Shown piece after piece: positions 24,487 to 37,538 of a DNA stretch of 64,000 nucleotides. The position numbers and the translations under genes were made by a program. Under the pieces are notes generated by a model that worked only from the letters and a program-made list of their open reading frames with translations, had not been told where the DNA came from and did not search any database. Each line of letters opens with the position of its first letter. Position 1 is the first letter of the stretch. Source of the stretch: Gnetum montanum (lineage: Eukaryota > Streptophyta > Gnetopsida > Gnetales > Gnetaceae); assembly GCA_015680685.1 (NCBI GenBank), contig MNCI01038110.1, positions 37,783-101,782 on the forward strand. Reading direction: 5' to 3'.

Positions 24487-25600
24487 TACTAGCTATCCTA
24501 AGCTCATGGAAAGTTTTGGTTTGTTGCATGTTAACCAAAAGTTTCTTATCCAGGCTCTTAGGTTTGTATATTGTCATTGCCCCTGAAGGAAAAGTTGCAT
24601 AAATAATATAAGGTCATTCCCATAGTGTTTGAAATTTAGTATGTTGTGACACATGTGTGGGATTCTAGTACAGAATCTTATCTCCAAATTGATATTTAAC
24701 TTTCCTAATTCTTAGGTCATGACATTGTTTATTGAAGGCCTTGTGCAATTCATTAGATGATAGGGTAGCTAATCGATTTTCATCTAGCAATTTAAGAGTT
24801 ACTAACTGTTGTTTCTGTCCTAGATCAAGGTCAAGGTTAAGGTCACATGTCATGGATAGTATACGGAGCTCAGTTTGAATGGGAAGCATTGGTAATTTAC
24901 TGTACACTAACTCATAGGGAGAGTAGCCTATAGGGAGTTTCCATGTGGAGCAATATGCCCAAAGAAAATTATTCAATTTAGTGCTCTAGTCTCACCTAAA
25001 CTTGCTAATAGTTCTTGCCAATATTTTCATAATCTCCTTGTTGGTAACTTCGACTTGAATGTTCGCTTGGGGGTGATATGATGTTATCAGTTTGTGTTCA
25101 ACCCCTAAGCATTGCATTAATTTATGAAAAGTTTCACCTATCAAGTGTGTACCATTGTCTAAAATAAGTGCATGCAGCATACCAAACCTATTTATGATTT
25201 GTTGTTGAATAAATGATGCAGCTATAGATGATGTACAATCTTTAACAATAGTTACTTTAGCCCATTTTGTTAGGTAATCAATGACAATAATAATATAAGC
25301 TTTTCCATTGGACATTGGTGTAATCAACACCATAAAATCAATTTGCCAAATGTCAAAGGGTTCTAATGGTTGAATCCATTATTGCGGATCCTCCATTCTA
25401 GTAATCATTCCCCCATCATGTTGACAACGCTCGCAAGATTGGAGGAAATGATGGACATCTTGAAACAATGTAGGCCAATAATATCCTGCAAGCAAGATCT
25501 TGATGATCATTCATTTCTCAGCGTAATGACCCCCACAAGGACCCTCATGAGTGTCTTGGAGAACTTGTAGTTGATCTATATCGGGAACACACCATCAAAC
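24487..25600 (-). pseudogene. E3 integrase
   Basis: The catalytic core at 25333-24992 keeps all three acidic positions in their contexts: VIDYLTKWA, ILDNGTHLIG and NKEIMKIL (D, D, E). The zinc-binding N-terminal part is to the right and broken. Downstream, 24976-24665 has the typical region WAYCSTWKLPIGYSPYELVY, and the frame continues to about 24487 before the non-coding tail. The TAA-type break just before 24976 and other stops make it non-functional. Integrase inserts the DNA copy into the host genome. Confidence 0.85.
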
Positions 25601-26239
25601 CAAGCCATTGGAACACACTTTGTAAAGTTGTGCATTGATTTCCATAAAGTACTTAGCTCGATGAAGAAATTGTTGTTTCTTCTTAAGGTTTAACTCTTAT
25701 GGTGTTTGTTGGGTGAGGAGATAGGTAAGAATTCTACTGTACCAATTTGTCTCCATAGGTGATTGATTATTCACTACACTAGCAAATAGGAATTCATTAG
25801 AAAAATGATCAAAAATTGGATACTCATCTTCTTTGTTTTCCCATTGCAACCAAGATAAATGATCAGCAACTACATTCTTAGTGCCGTTGTGATTGATCAT
25901 CGTTAAATCAAACTCTTCTAAGATTATAAGTCATCATATGATACAAGGGCTTACCATTGGCTTATTCATGAGAAACCAGATTGCATTATGATCTGTATGT
26001 ATATATACTTTATATCCCAATACATAGTGTCTAAACTTTTCTAGTGCAAACATTACAACCATTAATTATTTCTCTATGGTAGTGTAGTTAATTTGTGCAC
26101 CAATGATACTTCCACTTGCATAGTGGATGTAATAAGGATGCTTCTGGTCATCTAACTGTGTAAGTATGACTCCTAAAGTATAGTTGGATGTATTAGTCAT
26201 GATATGGAATGGTTTGGGCTAGTCAGGAGCTTGTAGAAT
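25601..26239 (-). pseudogene. E3 RNase H
   Basis: The most readable part is 25900-25697 with NHNGTKNVVADHLSWL, the standard end of the gypsy RNase H domain (N..G..N.VAD.LSR). Upstream fragments such as a tract around 26090-26110 carry related but frameshifted pieces. It would degrade the RNA strand of the RNA-DNA hybrid during replication. Confidence 0.7.
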
Positions 26240-27100
26240 TAGTGTTTCTACTAGCTTCTATTTTAGAGTTTGGAAAGCTAATTCGCATTCCCTAGTCCAC
26301 TCGAAAGGTACATCCTTTTTTTGTTAATTCCACCAATGGTTTGGAAACCTTTTAAAAGTTCTCAATAAATCTCCTATAGTAACCAGTGTATCCAAGGAAT
26401 GATTGAATATCTTTGATAGTTTCTGGTTGATAGGTAATTCCTTGGATAACTTTGATTTTCTCAAGATCTACCTCTATCCCTGTGTGTGAGAGTTTGTGCC
26501 CTAGTACTATGCCTTCTTGGACCATCAAATGGCTTTTCTACCAGTTGAGCCTCAAATTAGTTTCTACACATGTTTTTAACACTTGCTCCAACCAGTCCAA
26601 GGCTTGATCAAAGTTTGCTCCATAAGTGGAAAAGTCATCCATAAATGCCTCCACGCCATTCCTTATCTGCTATTGAAATATGCTTAGAACTAGTTGTTAA
26701 AATGTTGTAGGGGCATTGCACAAGGCAAACGACATTTGTTTGTGTGTAAACATTCCCCAAAAATAGGTGAACATAGTCTTGCCTTAATCTTCTAAGGCTA
26801 TTTGTATTTGGTTATATCCGCTATATCCATCCAGAAAACTATAATAGAAATGCCCTACGATGGTGTCTAAGGCTTGGTCAACAAATGGCAATGGAAAGTG
26901 ATCTTTGAATGTTGCCATATTTAGTAGCCTAAAATCTATGCACACCATCCATTTGCCTCCCTTTTTAGGCACAATAATTAAGGGGCTAACCCATTCGCTA
27001 TCAGCAATGGGGTATATGAACCCAACCTTGAGAAGCTGTTCAATTTCTTCCTTAACTACTTGCTTCAGCTTAGGGTTCAATCACCTCTATAGTTGTCTTT
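26240..27100 (-). pseudogene. E3 reverse transcriptase
   Basis: 27080-26784 encodes the N-terminal half: EEIEQLLKVGFIYPIADSEW, VPKKGGKWMVCIDFRLLN and LDGYSGYNQI are standard gypsy RT blocks. The catalytic box FMDDF lies at 26644-26630, the form common in plant gypsy elements where other families have YVDDI. A later block, QSFLGYTGYYRRFI, leads into RNase H. At least one stop separates the halves. Confidence 0.9.
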
Positions 27101-27614
27101 GAGGCTTCATGGAGGGGTTAGTGTAAATTCTATGTTGGCATATCCTAGGATCTATTTTAGTTAATTCGATATATGACTAAGTAAAGGCTTTCGACCATTT
27201 ATTTATTATCTTCAGTAGTTCTTCTTTTTGTTGAGGAGCAAGCTTAATGTTGATAATTACTAGTTTTTCTTTTTTAAGGAACGTGTATTCCATACTAGTG
27301 GATAATTATTTCATCTTGAGGGGCTCTTGCTTAAATTTCTTAGGGATTTCCAACTTCCCCCAGTTGATATTTTCAAGGTTAAGACTTGGAAGTTGGTGGT
27401 GGACTTACTCTACTGTGTCTATGCTATCGATGTAAGCATAAGTCAAACCCTCAGTTAGTTCCATGCATATGAGTGAATTGCTTTCTTGATTAGCTGTTAG
27501 CCACTGGGTGTCTTCCTATCATGTGGCTACTACATACAAGCATCTTTGTATGTTAATCACTTACGCACAATGATTGCATGAAGGAAATGCTAAAATTTAC
27601 ACAAACCATGACCT

Positions 27615-28205
27615 CTACACGCAATTACACCCTGTGTCATTGTATGCAATGCATGGAACTTTCTTCTTATCAATCATTTTGAATGTATCTTCCTTTGATA
27701 TTTCTAGGAAAAGATCATGGATTCCTAGGCATGTGTCAATGGTGCTTAGCCATGCTCTTCCCATTATGATTGGGAAGTCTCCCTTACTGTTGTTCACTTG
27801 AATCACTAGGAAATCAACTAGGTATGACCATCCACAAATAGTGGTAATAATGTCCTCCAATAGTCCCAACAGGACAGTGATGGACTGGTCAGCTAACTCT
27901 AGATAAATGTTGCTCTTTTTCAATGGAGGTAGGTTCCAGGCCTTGTACATTTCTTGGGAAATCAAGTTGACACTAGAACCTGAATTCAAAAGAGCCTTGC
28001 ACGACACATTTCCAGTGATTTGTAAGTATATTAGAGGACTCCTAGGATCAGAGAATTTCCTGGGAAGGTGGCTAGCTTTGATCCTATCAGTGACGACATG
28101 TGTTAGCATGACCATATGCGTTGAGTGTGGTGATTGGGTTGAAGGGGGCTCTAAATTTTTAATTGATACTGAGGCATCTAAGGGATTAGCCACTTGTGAT
28201 TGCAA
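27615..28205 (-). pseudogene. E3 aspartic protease region
   Basis: A 196-residue open stretch with a retropepsin core: ALLNSGSSVNLIS, then a second block with FPIIMGRAWLSTIDT, the usual gypsy ILGRPFL.T position. The catalytic aspartate expected in D-S/T-G is asparagine here (NSG), which would abolish activity. Its left end overlaps the linker toward RT. Confidence 0.8.
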
Positions 28206-28505
28206 GGGCTTGGTTGTCTATTGGTTCTAAAGAAAGGTCTTTTCTTCATGTGGTTGTTGGAACCAATAGTAGGTTAAGAGTTAATATCCCTCATGGTGTT
28301 ACGTTGCTGCAGCTGGGTAGGGATTTTACCTTGCATCACGGGAGCAGTGGTAGTGGAGCTATTGGTGGAAGAGATGCAGCTAGATGAGAAGGATGATATG
28401 CTTATGGAATATCATCTCTAGAAGAGGGAGTCCCATAATACTTGCAGGCTTGGTAGTGAGGTTGAGGATTGACGTGACCAGTAGAGTCACGTGGGGAGAT
28501 TGGCT

Positions 28506-29256
28506 NNNNNNNNNNNNNNNNNNNNNNNNNNNNNNNNNNNNNNNNNNNNNNNNNNNNNNNNNNNNNNNNNNNNNNNNNNNNNNNNNNNNNNNNNNNNNNN
28601 NNNNNNNNNNNNNNNNNNNNNNNNNNNNNNNNNNNNNNNNNNNNNNNNNNNNNNNNNNNNNNNNNNNNNNNNNNNNNNNNNNNNNNNNNNNNNNNNNNNN
28701 NNNNNNNNNNNNNNNNNNNNNNNNNNNNNNNNNNNNNNNNNNNNNNNNNNNNNNNNNNNNNNNNNNNNNNNNNNNNNNNNNNNNNNNNNNNNNNNNNNNN
28801 NNNNNNNNNNNNNNNNNNNNNNNNNNNNNNNNNNNNNNNNNNNNNNNNNNNNNNNNNNNNNNNNNNNNNNNNNNNNNNNNNNNNNNNNNNNNNNNNNNNN
28901 NNNNNNNNNNNNNNNNNNNNNNNNNNNNNNNNNNNNNNNNNNNNNNNNNNNNNNNNNNNNNNNNNNNNNNNNNNNNNNNNNNNNNNNNNNNNNNNNNNNN
29001 NNNNNNNNNNNNNNNNNNNNNNNNNNNNNNNNNNNNNNNNNNNNNNNNNNNNNNNNNNNNNNNNNNNNNNNNNNNNNNNNNNNNNNNNNNNNNNNNNNNN
29101 NNNNNNNNNNNNNNNNNNNNNNNNNNNNNNNNNNNNNNNNNNNNNNNNNNNNNNNNNNNNNNNNNNNNNNNNNNNNNNNNNNNNNNNNNNNNNNNNNNNN
29201 NNNNNNNNNNNNNNNNNNNNNNNNNNNNNNNNNNNNNNNNNNNNNNNNNNNNNNNN
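28506..29256. other. assembly gap (751 Ns)
   Basis: A run of Ns inside E3 between the gag core and the protease. The gag zinc knuckle would be expected here. Confidence 1.
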
Positions 29257-30888
29257 CTTATGTCATCTTTTGGATAGGCAAATTTTTCCTATTCACCATC
29301 TCTTTGAGTGGTGACTCTTCTTCATCCTCACAAAATATTACTCCCCTCTTCTAAAGGGAAGGCTATCAGTTATACTCTTTTGCACTTTCTCTCTTCTATA
29401 GCTCACCTTCTTCTTTAGCAACTTGCTCCAATAGTCTTTGGATTTGATGGGACCTAAGCTCGAATAGTCTTCCTTGGGCATAAGTCCCAAGGGTTTTTCT
29501 CATTTCATGCCTAAGCCCATCTACAAGATGGAACAGTTGATCCCTTTGCGAATAACCATGGCCAAGACAATGATGTAATAGTGCATAGTATCAGTCCATG
29601 GTAGCATCCAAGGGTTCATGTCCTCCTTGTTTCAAGCCTTGAATTTTCTTTTGCAAGTTGAACACTTGGGAGTACATTTGGTACTTATCGTTGAATAATT
29701 CTAACATAGTACTCCATCTATGAATAGATTCCAATTCTAAGGACTAGTACCAGCTTTATGCTTCTTTAACTAGTGTCCACAGCAACAACTTAAGTTTTTG
29801 CCATTCATTCTCTATGTTTTGTAAGGCACATGCATCATGGAATGCTGTAAATGATTCTGAGCATCAGTGTTGTATCCCCCTTCAAATCGTGGGATGTTGT
29901 TCATATCTAATCTCTTGATCCTACTATCTTTTTGATGCCTTGTTAAAATTCTAATAGCCTCAGTTATGTCTAACATACTTAGAGTAGCGAGTAGGGGTTC
30001 ATCATGATCATCTTGTCCATGGCATCTATGATTCCTACGTTGTTTCCTACTCTTCCTTCTTCTATGCCGTGACTCTCTAGAGTGCCCTCATCCCTTTTCC
30101 GAGCTGTTTCGTTTATGAATTTCACTTTTCCTACCTTTATCCCCATGTTCTTTTTCTTTATGATCACATCTGAATATTGAAGGAGAGGGTAAAGGAGATG
30201 ATGAAGGTGAAGAAGAAGGAGAACCATCACCATGACAATGTCTGCTACCTTCTCTTCTATGGTCTTGGAGCCGATCGCGATTGCGATTAGAATGTCCACC
30301 TTTATCATAAGTTCATGTTCCTTTTTCAGATCCTTTGTGCCCATGGGTATTAGAACTTGGGTTATGAATAGTGGAATGAAGGTTCTGATACATAACCCCT
30401 TGGCCAAAGTCAAGGGAAGGAACATGGTTGTGTGGCCAACTACCTGAGGTAGGTTCACCAGCCTCATTTTTGCTTAAAACATGTGGGGCATCCTGGGACC
30501 ACTTACGCTTCAAAGACTTATGATGTCTCTCCTGTTGCAAGTCCCTTTTACATTGTGCCTCTATGGGACAGTTTTCTCTTAAGTCATGGTCTTGCACAAT
30601 GTATTTTGCATGTAAGTGTGGCATGCCAATTCATGTGAGAGCATGAAGAAGCATGCTTAGGATTGAACAATTGGGAGGTAACACTATGTTACCTTCTATG
30701 TCTCATCAATGTAGTTGTTCATCTTGATGAAGGATAAAGGTGAAGTCTGGTATATACTTTTTGGGATGATTATATACCATTCGAACTTGTTGAGGGACTA
30801 GCGGATCAACGTCATGTGTATTACACCACCGATTATTTTCTATTTCAGACCTAGGCAATGAGGCACTTTTGTACAAAGAAGAAGACAT
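29257..30888 (-). pseudogene. E3 gag
   Basis: The likely start is the ATG at 30888, followed by a short N-terminal region and then a long charged and serine-rich stretch (about 30300-30060). The core begins near 29920 with NNIPRFEGGYNTDAQNHLQ and continues leftward through frameshifted pieces such as ESIHRWSTMLELFN, HEPLD, LGHGY and LFELRSHQIQ. These match the E5 gag (45670-46184) block by block. Multiple stops are present and the C-terminus is lost in the gap. Confidence 0.75.
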
Positions 30889-31005
30889 ACTTGTCTATTT
30901 AGTGTGCAATGTATTCTTGTTTATTATTTTCTTAACCAACCCTAAGGGTTCATTCCAATGATGTAAATGATTTCCTATATTGTAGTTAGCGCACAAATAA
31001 CTATG

Positions 31006-31022
31006 TCCCGGAAATGATGCCA
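31006..31022 (-). promoter_or_regulatory. E3 primer-binding site, tRNA-Asp type
   Basis: Directly after the 5' LTR and a one-base spacer the minus strand reads TGGCATCATTTCCGGGA. The 3' end of plant tRNA-Asp would call for TGGCGCCGTTGCCGGGG, so this is a mutated match. E5 has the related TGGCACTATTGCCAGGGA at 45288. Confidence 0.65.
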
Positions 31023-31023
31023 A

Positions 31024-31913
31024 TGATGAACGACGAGGCACCCCTATGCTCAACCATACGAATACGAGTGTTTCACGCATGATCCAATCAATTTCCAAAG
31101 ACTAAGTGCTTATGCACCCTTGTGGAACAAGGATGAGTTGGTTGATCGTTGTCTTCCCAAGCTTACCTATATGTCACGATTGTATGGTTAAGTAAGCTTG
31201 AGACATATGATTTTTATAGCTTTTATGTTTTTATGTCCTATACTAGTAGGGAAGGAGCGAGTTAACTAAGTGACTAATTTAAGTTAACTACTCATTAACT
31301 AATTTTCTAACTAATCCTAACACTAGCATCCGTTCCCACTTGTTGTACACATCGTGAATGAGTGCAACACTGTTGGGATTACCAAATGCTAATCGTTACT
31401 GGGTTACCAAGCATTACACACATGCTTGAAGTGGTCATTGCTTGTGTAATTTAATGATTTTCTTAGTTGATTAGAATGAATTTTTGTGCTAATAACAGAA
31501 ATGTAATGTGCATAAAATAAAATAAATGCATAAGAAAATAAAATAAAAGAAATGCATAAGAAAACAAATCTCAAGTGCTGCAAGGATGAATCAAAGAGCT
31601 CATTTTTATTACCGTACACAAGGTGTGCTTAGGTATACAATGCTAGAATAAAGATCCATCCACACTTAAACCTCCTATTGTAGGCAGTTGGAAAATACTC
31701 TAACTTTCAAATAGACTACAAGAGTTTCACTACTTGACTGCTAAAAGACTTCATCCCCACTTATGCACCTGGGCACTATATTTATAGGCTTGGGAGCAAC
31801 TACTCTAATAATTAGAATAAACTGCTAGAGTAACTACTCTAATAATTACAATAAACCGCTAGAGTAACTGCTCTAATAATTAGAATAAACCACTAGAGTA
31901 ACAGCTCTCATCA
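31024..31913 (-). repeat. 5' LTR of E3
   Basis: 890 bp, aligned with 21896-22805. U3 (31799-31905) has three copies of the 33-base AATTAG/CTAGAG unit, one fewer than the 3' LTR. A TATA box lies at about 31780-31790 on the minus strand. Clear divergence between the two LTRs implies an old insertion. Confidence 0.9.
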
Positions 31914-34900
31914 ATGAATAAAGAATGAAAATTTATAAGGAATACATTTGAGCATTATAAAGTCTTGAATAGGGATGGTAAAGATAGTTATTTATTAGAA
32001 TGATAAATGGAGGTTGAATCTTATGCATTTTTCTTTCACCATTACTCTACATTGGAAAAGTTACATAACTCATTATTAATTAAAAAGGATATAGGAAGAT
32101 AAATAATAAATAAGTAATACATCACCATTATTGAAAGATCAAGAGACCATATATGTTTTCCTTCAATAGAGGTTGACTATTTTAATATAATCTTAGCATG
32201 AAAAAGGCTTGAAATGGAGGTATGTTTATGAGAATTAAAGAGGATTTATTGATAAAACTAAAAGTTATATTCTAAAAGGAAAAGAAAAATTCCCTTGCAT
32301 GCCAAAGTAAGATCCAAGAAAAAGAGTTTCTATATTTATCTTCTTGCTAACTATGTTCTTAATTCAAGGGATGTGCATGATTAACTGATCCTCCAAAATA
32401 TTTTCCTAATTAGGTAAGTTTTTAAACATAAAGTAAATATAGTAAATATAATAGAATATTATGAGGAAAGACTTTTCAATGCAAAATCTCCTACCTACTA
32501 TTAATGAGATGATATAGTAAAAATACTGATAATTGAAGGTATAACTTTTAAAACCATGAGAATTATGTTTAGGATAAGTTACATTAACATAATCTAGAAG
32601 TTTGCTCTCTCTAGATTTGGAAATTTTCCTATGCTAATGTTGAAGGATAAAAGTTGCTAGACTAATTGATAATACCCTAATGTTTTGAACCTAGGATCTT
32701 AGGCTTGCTATTTATTTTCTCATGTTTGGTTTTTAAACATGAGGGTATATTAAATATATCATGTTAATAATATATATTATATCTTACTAGTGGTATGTGC
32801 TAGTGTAATCTAGCATCTCATATGGTTATACTTATGGTTATGCATCTTAAGGGCTTGAATCCTTAACCTTTTAATTACCTGTAGTATAGATACCTTGGTA
32901 TATTATGATTAGTATATCATTGTATATTTTCTCATAGCTCATGTATAATGTATCTTGGTACAAACTCTTATGTATTGGTAAGGTTCGAGCCTTTGTCCTC
33001 TTGATAGGTATTCATGTTTTATTATGTCTTGGTAATATTATTTTTAAGGTTTAGACCTTAGACCTTACACTTATAATGTATTTGAAAATATTATTATTTT
33101 ATTTTCCTTCTTATTATTTCTTGGTAAATGCTAATGCTTGGTGTGTTTGGTGAAGGATAGGCTAAAAGATGATAATGATCCATTGTTGGTATTTTTGTTA
33201 TGACTAAATGTATTTATTTTATATTTTATGTTATTCTAAGGATTTTGGAATAATGTAGTAATATGGTCTAAAGACATGTTAACTACATATCTAAGGTTTA
33301 TTCTAATTATTTTCTTATTTTACCATGGACATCAAGAATCTATTCTTGGGTATTGTGGGTTATATTTAGAACTTCTTGGCGACTTAAGCCTATGAACATA
33401 GTTATGTATGGATCAATTGAATCCTTTTGTGAATGCATATTATCCATTCGTAGAAATTAGATTATTAAATTATTATTCTTACAATTACCCAACCTTGAAT
33501 TTATGCTAAATACATTACAATGCTATCTTTCTTAGCATCAATTATGCATTGCTCTCTCTCATTCTCTTGGTCATGATTCTGCATTACAAATCTCTTAACC
33601 ATTTTTAGATCTCATTTTTCTCCTACTTAGCAAAGCTTTACTTTCAGCTAATCATTCAAGTTAGATAAAATGTTCTTTCTTTAATCAATTTTCATTTTAA
33701 CACAACCCTCATTAGAGCTACTTTCTTTATTATTCTTTCTATGTTAAACTAACTTCCTTTTTTTTGTTAACCTAATCCTAGTTTGCTATTTTCTTATTGT
33801 AATTTTCTATATTTTGTAATTTTTTATTTTTATTTCAACCTCATCTTTCCTTGATGATATTTCCTCTAACTTGCAGTGTTGGTGATGGTAGCCCTCTCAA
33901 ATCTTATGACGTAAGTCAAAAGGGATTTTCTCCTCATTTTCTAGATTACTATAATCTGGTAGTGTTTGATGGAAATGGAAACTTCAAATGATGATCATAA
34001 GTAGACATTTTGGACATGAATGGGTGTATTTGATGTGTTGAAAGCTTGGAAACAATGATTAGGCTACTAATATTAGTTGTTCAATCATATAGGTTAACTT
34101 TAAATCTAGCCCATTGACCTAGGGACATTGTAGATAATATTAGGACTCATTAATACATTGTAGTGGGACAACTATTATAGAAATGGCTGATCAATTAATA
34201 AGTTGACTTTTGAGTTAGATCATCAACATATGGCATTGTAGTTAGTATCAAATCTTATGTAGAATGATGGTGAGGATCTAAGATTTAGGATAGTTATAGG
34301 GTTAATACTAACCATAATGTAACCCAACAATTGATCATTTAATATTCATAAGGGTTTGCTAAACCAACAATCAGACATATACCATAACTGAGGATTGGCC
34401 TAGATAGGTGAAGTGTCATACTAAGTAGTCCTTGATAGCTAGTTAGATTAGTATCAACCTTATATATACTTCTATATTTGATGTTAGAAGCCTTATGAGA
34501 AATCTACAGGTAGAGAAAATCATGGATCCATGATAGATTATTGCAATAACAATAATTATTAATAATTTTAATTAATGGTTTCATTAATCAGTATTTATTG
34601 TTGGTTCTAATAGTGTACCTTTTCGCATGTTCCTCATCTTCCATCTTCATTTTGGGTGGCACCAAGGTAGTTTCCTCTATTATGAAGGTGTTTTAATCTT
34701 TCTTACATGTATTTCCTATAGATTGTAGATGATGGCTTTGATGGAGTTTTTAGATGATGGTATGATTAGTAGATGGGAGTGTGTAATGGAAGTGATGGTG
34801 CAATATGAAAAAATAATTCAAGCATTATTGTATACTTGGAGCCATATTATAGATTTATAAAAGGACCCATATAAATATCTATCGTATCTCATGAAAATAT

Positions 34901-36179
34901 TTGCATCATGAATTTGTATTTGAGATATTGGTATAACATTACATGGGTATTATTAAGTGTTTTATTCTTTATGATTTGTTCAAGTATACTTATGGGATTA
35001 TAAGATTTCATACTTGATATACTAAAGTTTCCTAAATGATTTATTTTAGAGATTAATTTTGTCATATGAATCATATGATTTTCTAAATAATTAATTGATG
35101 CTCCTTAAGAAATTTTATAAATTTATCTATAGGTAATTTTGGGATGTTGCATAACCAAAAATAAGTAAGAAGAAGTTTAGAACTAACATACCACATAGAG
35201 CCTAGGGTTTTAAAGTAGACATTATCTAGCTTAAAGTTTTGAAAAATTAAATTCAATAAGGAAAAAGAGTTACAAAGATTAAAATGTGAGATATTCAATA
35301 AATATGAAATATGGAAGTTTTGTATCTAGGAGAAATCAAGATGTTAAATGAAATTAGGAACCATAGTAGAAGCCTCTTGAAAATTATTTTCATGTCATTT
35401 AAGCACTATGAAAAGTCATCTATTTCATTGTGTAAGCTCATGGGTGAAAGTATTTGGTGTAGATAAGTCCTACAAATAAATAGAATAAGAATAAGTAGAA
35501 AAAACTCATAATGGTAAAATAATATGAAATAACACAATAAGAGTAAAAAGATAAGAAAAAATAATCATTAGTGGCTTTTAAAGCTTAACTTCACATGAGA
35601 GAATGAGTTTTGGAATAGCTACAAATTGAATAGTTCACAACTATAAAGGACAATAACCTTTGCAATGATAACCTTGAGTACTATAAGAATGGAGTTCATC
35701 TACAAGTTGTAGTTATGTTCATCTCATGTTAACATGTACAGTGCATTAGTAGAACATGGAGCAACATGTAAACCTCTAGATTAAGTAGTTTCAAAACTAG
35801 ATGTATGATTTGGAGGCTACATGTTTTGATGTCTATGAAGCCAATTAAATTATAAATGGGCTAGTTTAATGAGTTGAAAATTGATTCAAGAATCTCAAAT
35901 AGAGAATAATAATACAATTGAATGAGGTTAATGGAAAACTAGACATGATGGTGTCTAAAATACAAAATTTGAAAAAATAAATTTTAGCATCATTGTCAAC
36001 TTGATCACCATCCAAATTTTCATCCTTGATAAATTTAAATAAAAGTGTGCATTCAATGGTCCAAAAATTTTCTAAGACTAGAATCTCAAATAAGTAAGTG
36101 TAATCATCAAGAAGGCCAACATCAAGATAACTCTTATATTAGATTTTTGTTGAGAATATTTCCTTAAAAGATATGATGA
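31914..36179. other. AT-rich DNA, no recognisable gene
   Basis: No coding region or structured repeat is supported. The composition and scattered fragments look like decayed retroelement DNA. Confidence 0.4.
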
Positions 36180-36720
36180 TGAATCTTAGACTTAGAAGAA
36201 GGAAAAGAAATAATTCAATGAAGCTCAAAGTTATTTCACTATGATCAATGCTAAGGAAGATATGAAATTATAGCTTACATATCTTTCCCTTAAGGGTGAA
36301 ATAGTAGCATGGTAGAATGACATGTACAAAACTTTAAATCTAATCTAGGAAGACTTTATTTCAATGTTTGTTAAGAAGTTTTTCTTACATTGAATTTATT
36401 ATTAAGAATAGACAAATACTCTTTAACTTAGTGAAATTAGAAAGGTAGACAATTGATGATTACTATAAGAGATTTTATTCATTCATCAAGTTTCTATTAT
36501 ACAAATAAGATAGTAATGTCATTGACATATTTGTTAGTGAAATGCATTCTACATTATAGTTGAATAACAAAACCTACAATCCATAAACATTGGATGATGC
36601 ACTTTACATTATAAAGGATTACAAAGAAATGGAATGGAAATGAGTAGCTACAAAATTAGGGATGATGAATTAGAATCCAAAGAACATCTAAGAAAACGTC
36701 TAATGGAATTGACTTTATTA
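36180..36720 (+). pseudogene. decayed gag of a second Ty3/gypsy family
   Basis: Reading + across several stops, the pieces LTYLSLKGEIVAW, NDMYKTLNLI and EDFISMFVKKFF appear in order (about 36265-36390). This is the classic gag core L..L.G.A..W...L....W..F...F...F. It differs from the gag of E3 and E5, so it is another family. No LTRs could be assigned. Confidence 0.6.
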
Positions 36721-37538
36721 AGAAGAAAATCATCTCATGTGAAATTTCCTCTTGCTTCATGAATAAGATTATTTTAGAAATCAAACTTAGGTTCTTAAAA
36801 CTTCTCCAAGAGTATTATATTTGAAAAGACATCAACAAAATTTGATAGCTATAAAAGTAGGTTTATACAAATTTCAACTACATCTAATCTCTATTATTGG
36901 TTCATACCATAACTTAAATTTTCACATAGGTTTAGTTATTTAATTTAAAGCTACTAAACACATTTTAATAAGTTATTTTTAATTTTATAAGTTAAATAAT
37001 AGAATTAATTTTTTAAAATAAAGTAGATATAATTTACTTATTGAATTTTTGTATTTTTTTCTTATTATTACTATTTATGCTTAGTTATAAATATTTTATA
37101 TATTTAATGACTAAATATGAAAATCCAATTACCAATGAAAATTTTAATTTTTCTATTTTTCATGTCTCTATGAATATTTAATCATGCTTATTTTATTTTA
37201 TATTATGTATGTATGATTTTATAACACTTTGTTGATGAAGCATTTACTATCCTATCTATGTCCAAGCCATATTACATATAACTTTTCATCATTAAACTAG
37301 AATTTAAAGTTTTTCTTTTGATTAAAACTAAATATCTCTGAAACTATTTTTCTTAATAAAGTTCTTTAAGTTGATTTCTGAGCTAAAATATAACCTTACC
37401 AATGTTTCTAAGATGTTCAAAATATTGAATTTGACTCTTAGTTAAAAAAAAAACCTTAAAGCTATGACATTTTTTTTATGAACATTTCTATTTGTTGGAA
37501 AATCCCACTTGAGTAATGGTTTATAAATAGAAAAAATG
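36721..37538. other. AT-rich DNA, no gene seen
   Basis: Poly-A/T-rich stretches on both sides of the E4 LTR boundary; no coding signal. Confidence 0.35.

Larger units (their letters stand above)
21896..31913 (-). mobile_element. Ty3/gypsy LTR retrotransposon E3 with gag-pol
   Basis: The element is bounded by LTRs 21896-22805 and 31024-31913 and by the duplication ATGAA (21891-21895 and 31914-31918). Going leftward on the minus strand the order is 5' LTR, tRNA-Asp-type primer site, gag, protease, reverse transcriptase, RNase H, integrase, non-coding tail, polypurine tract (gtcgtgggggta) and 3' LTR. Protease-RT-RNaseH-integrase order identifies Ty3/gypsy. Stops and frameshifts break every domain. 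A 751-base gap hides the gag/protease junction. Unlike E1, E4 and E5, it has no extra 3' reading frame. Confidence 0.93.

Noticed and set aside
28384-29354. Long open frames running through the N block
   Set aside because: They are open only because the 751 Ns are read as unknown residues; the real sequence is missing.
29979-30467. 162-residue minus-strand open frame
   Set aside because: It overlaps the E3 gag leader in a different frame; the charged, serine-rich gag-like reading is in another frame, so this one is probably chance.
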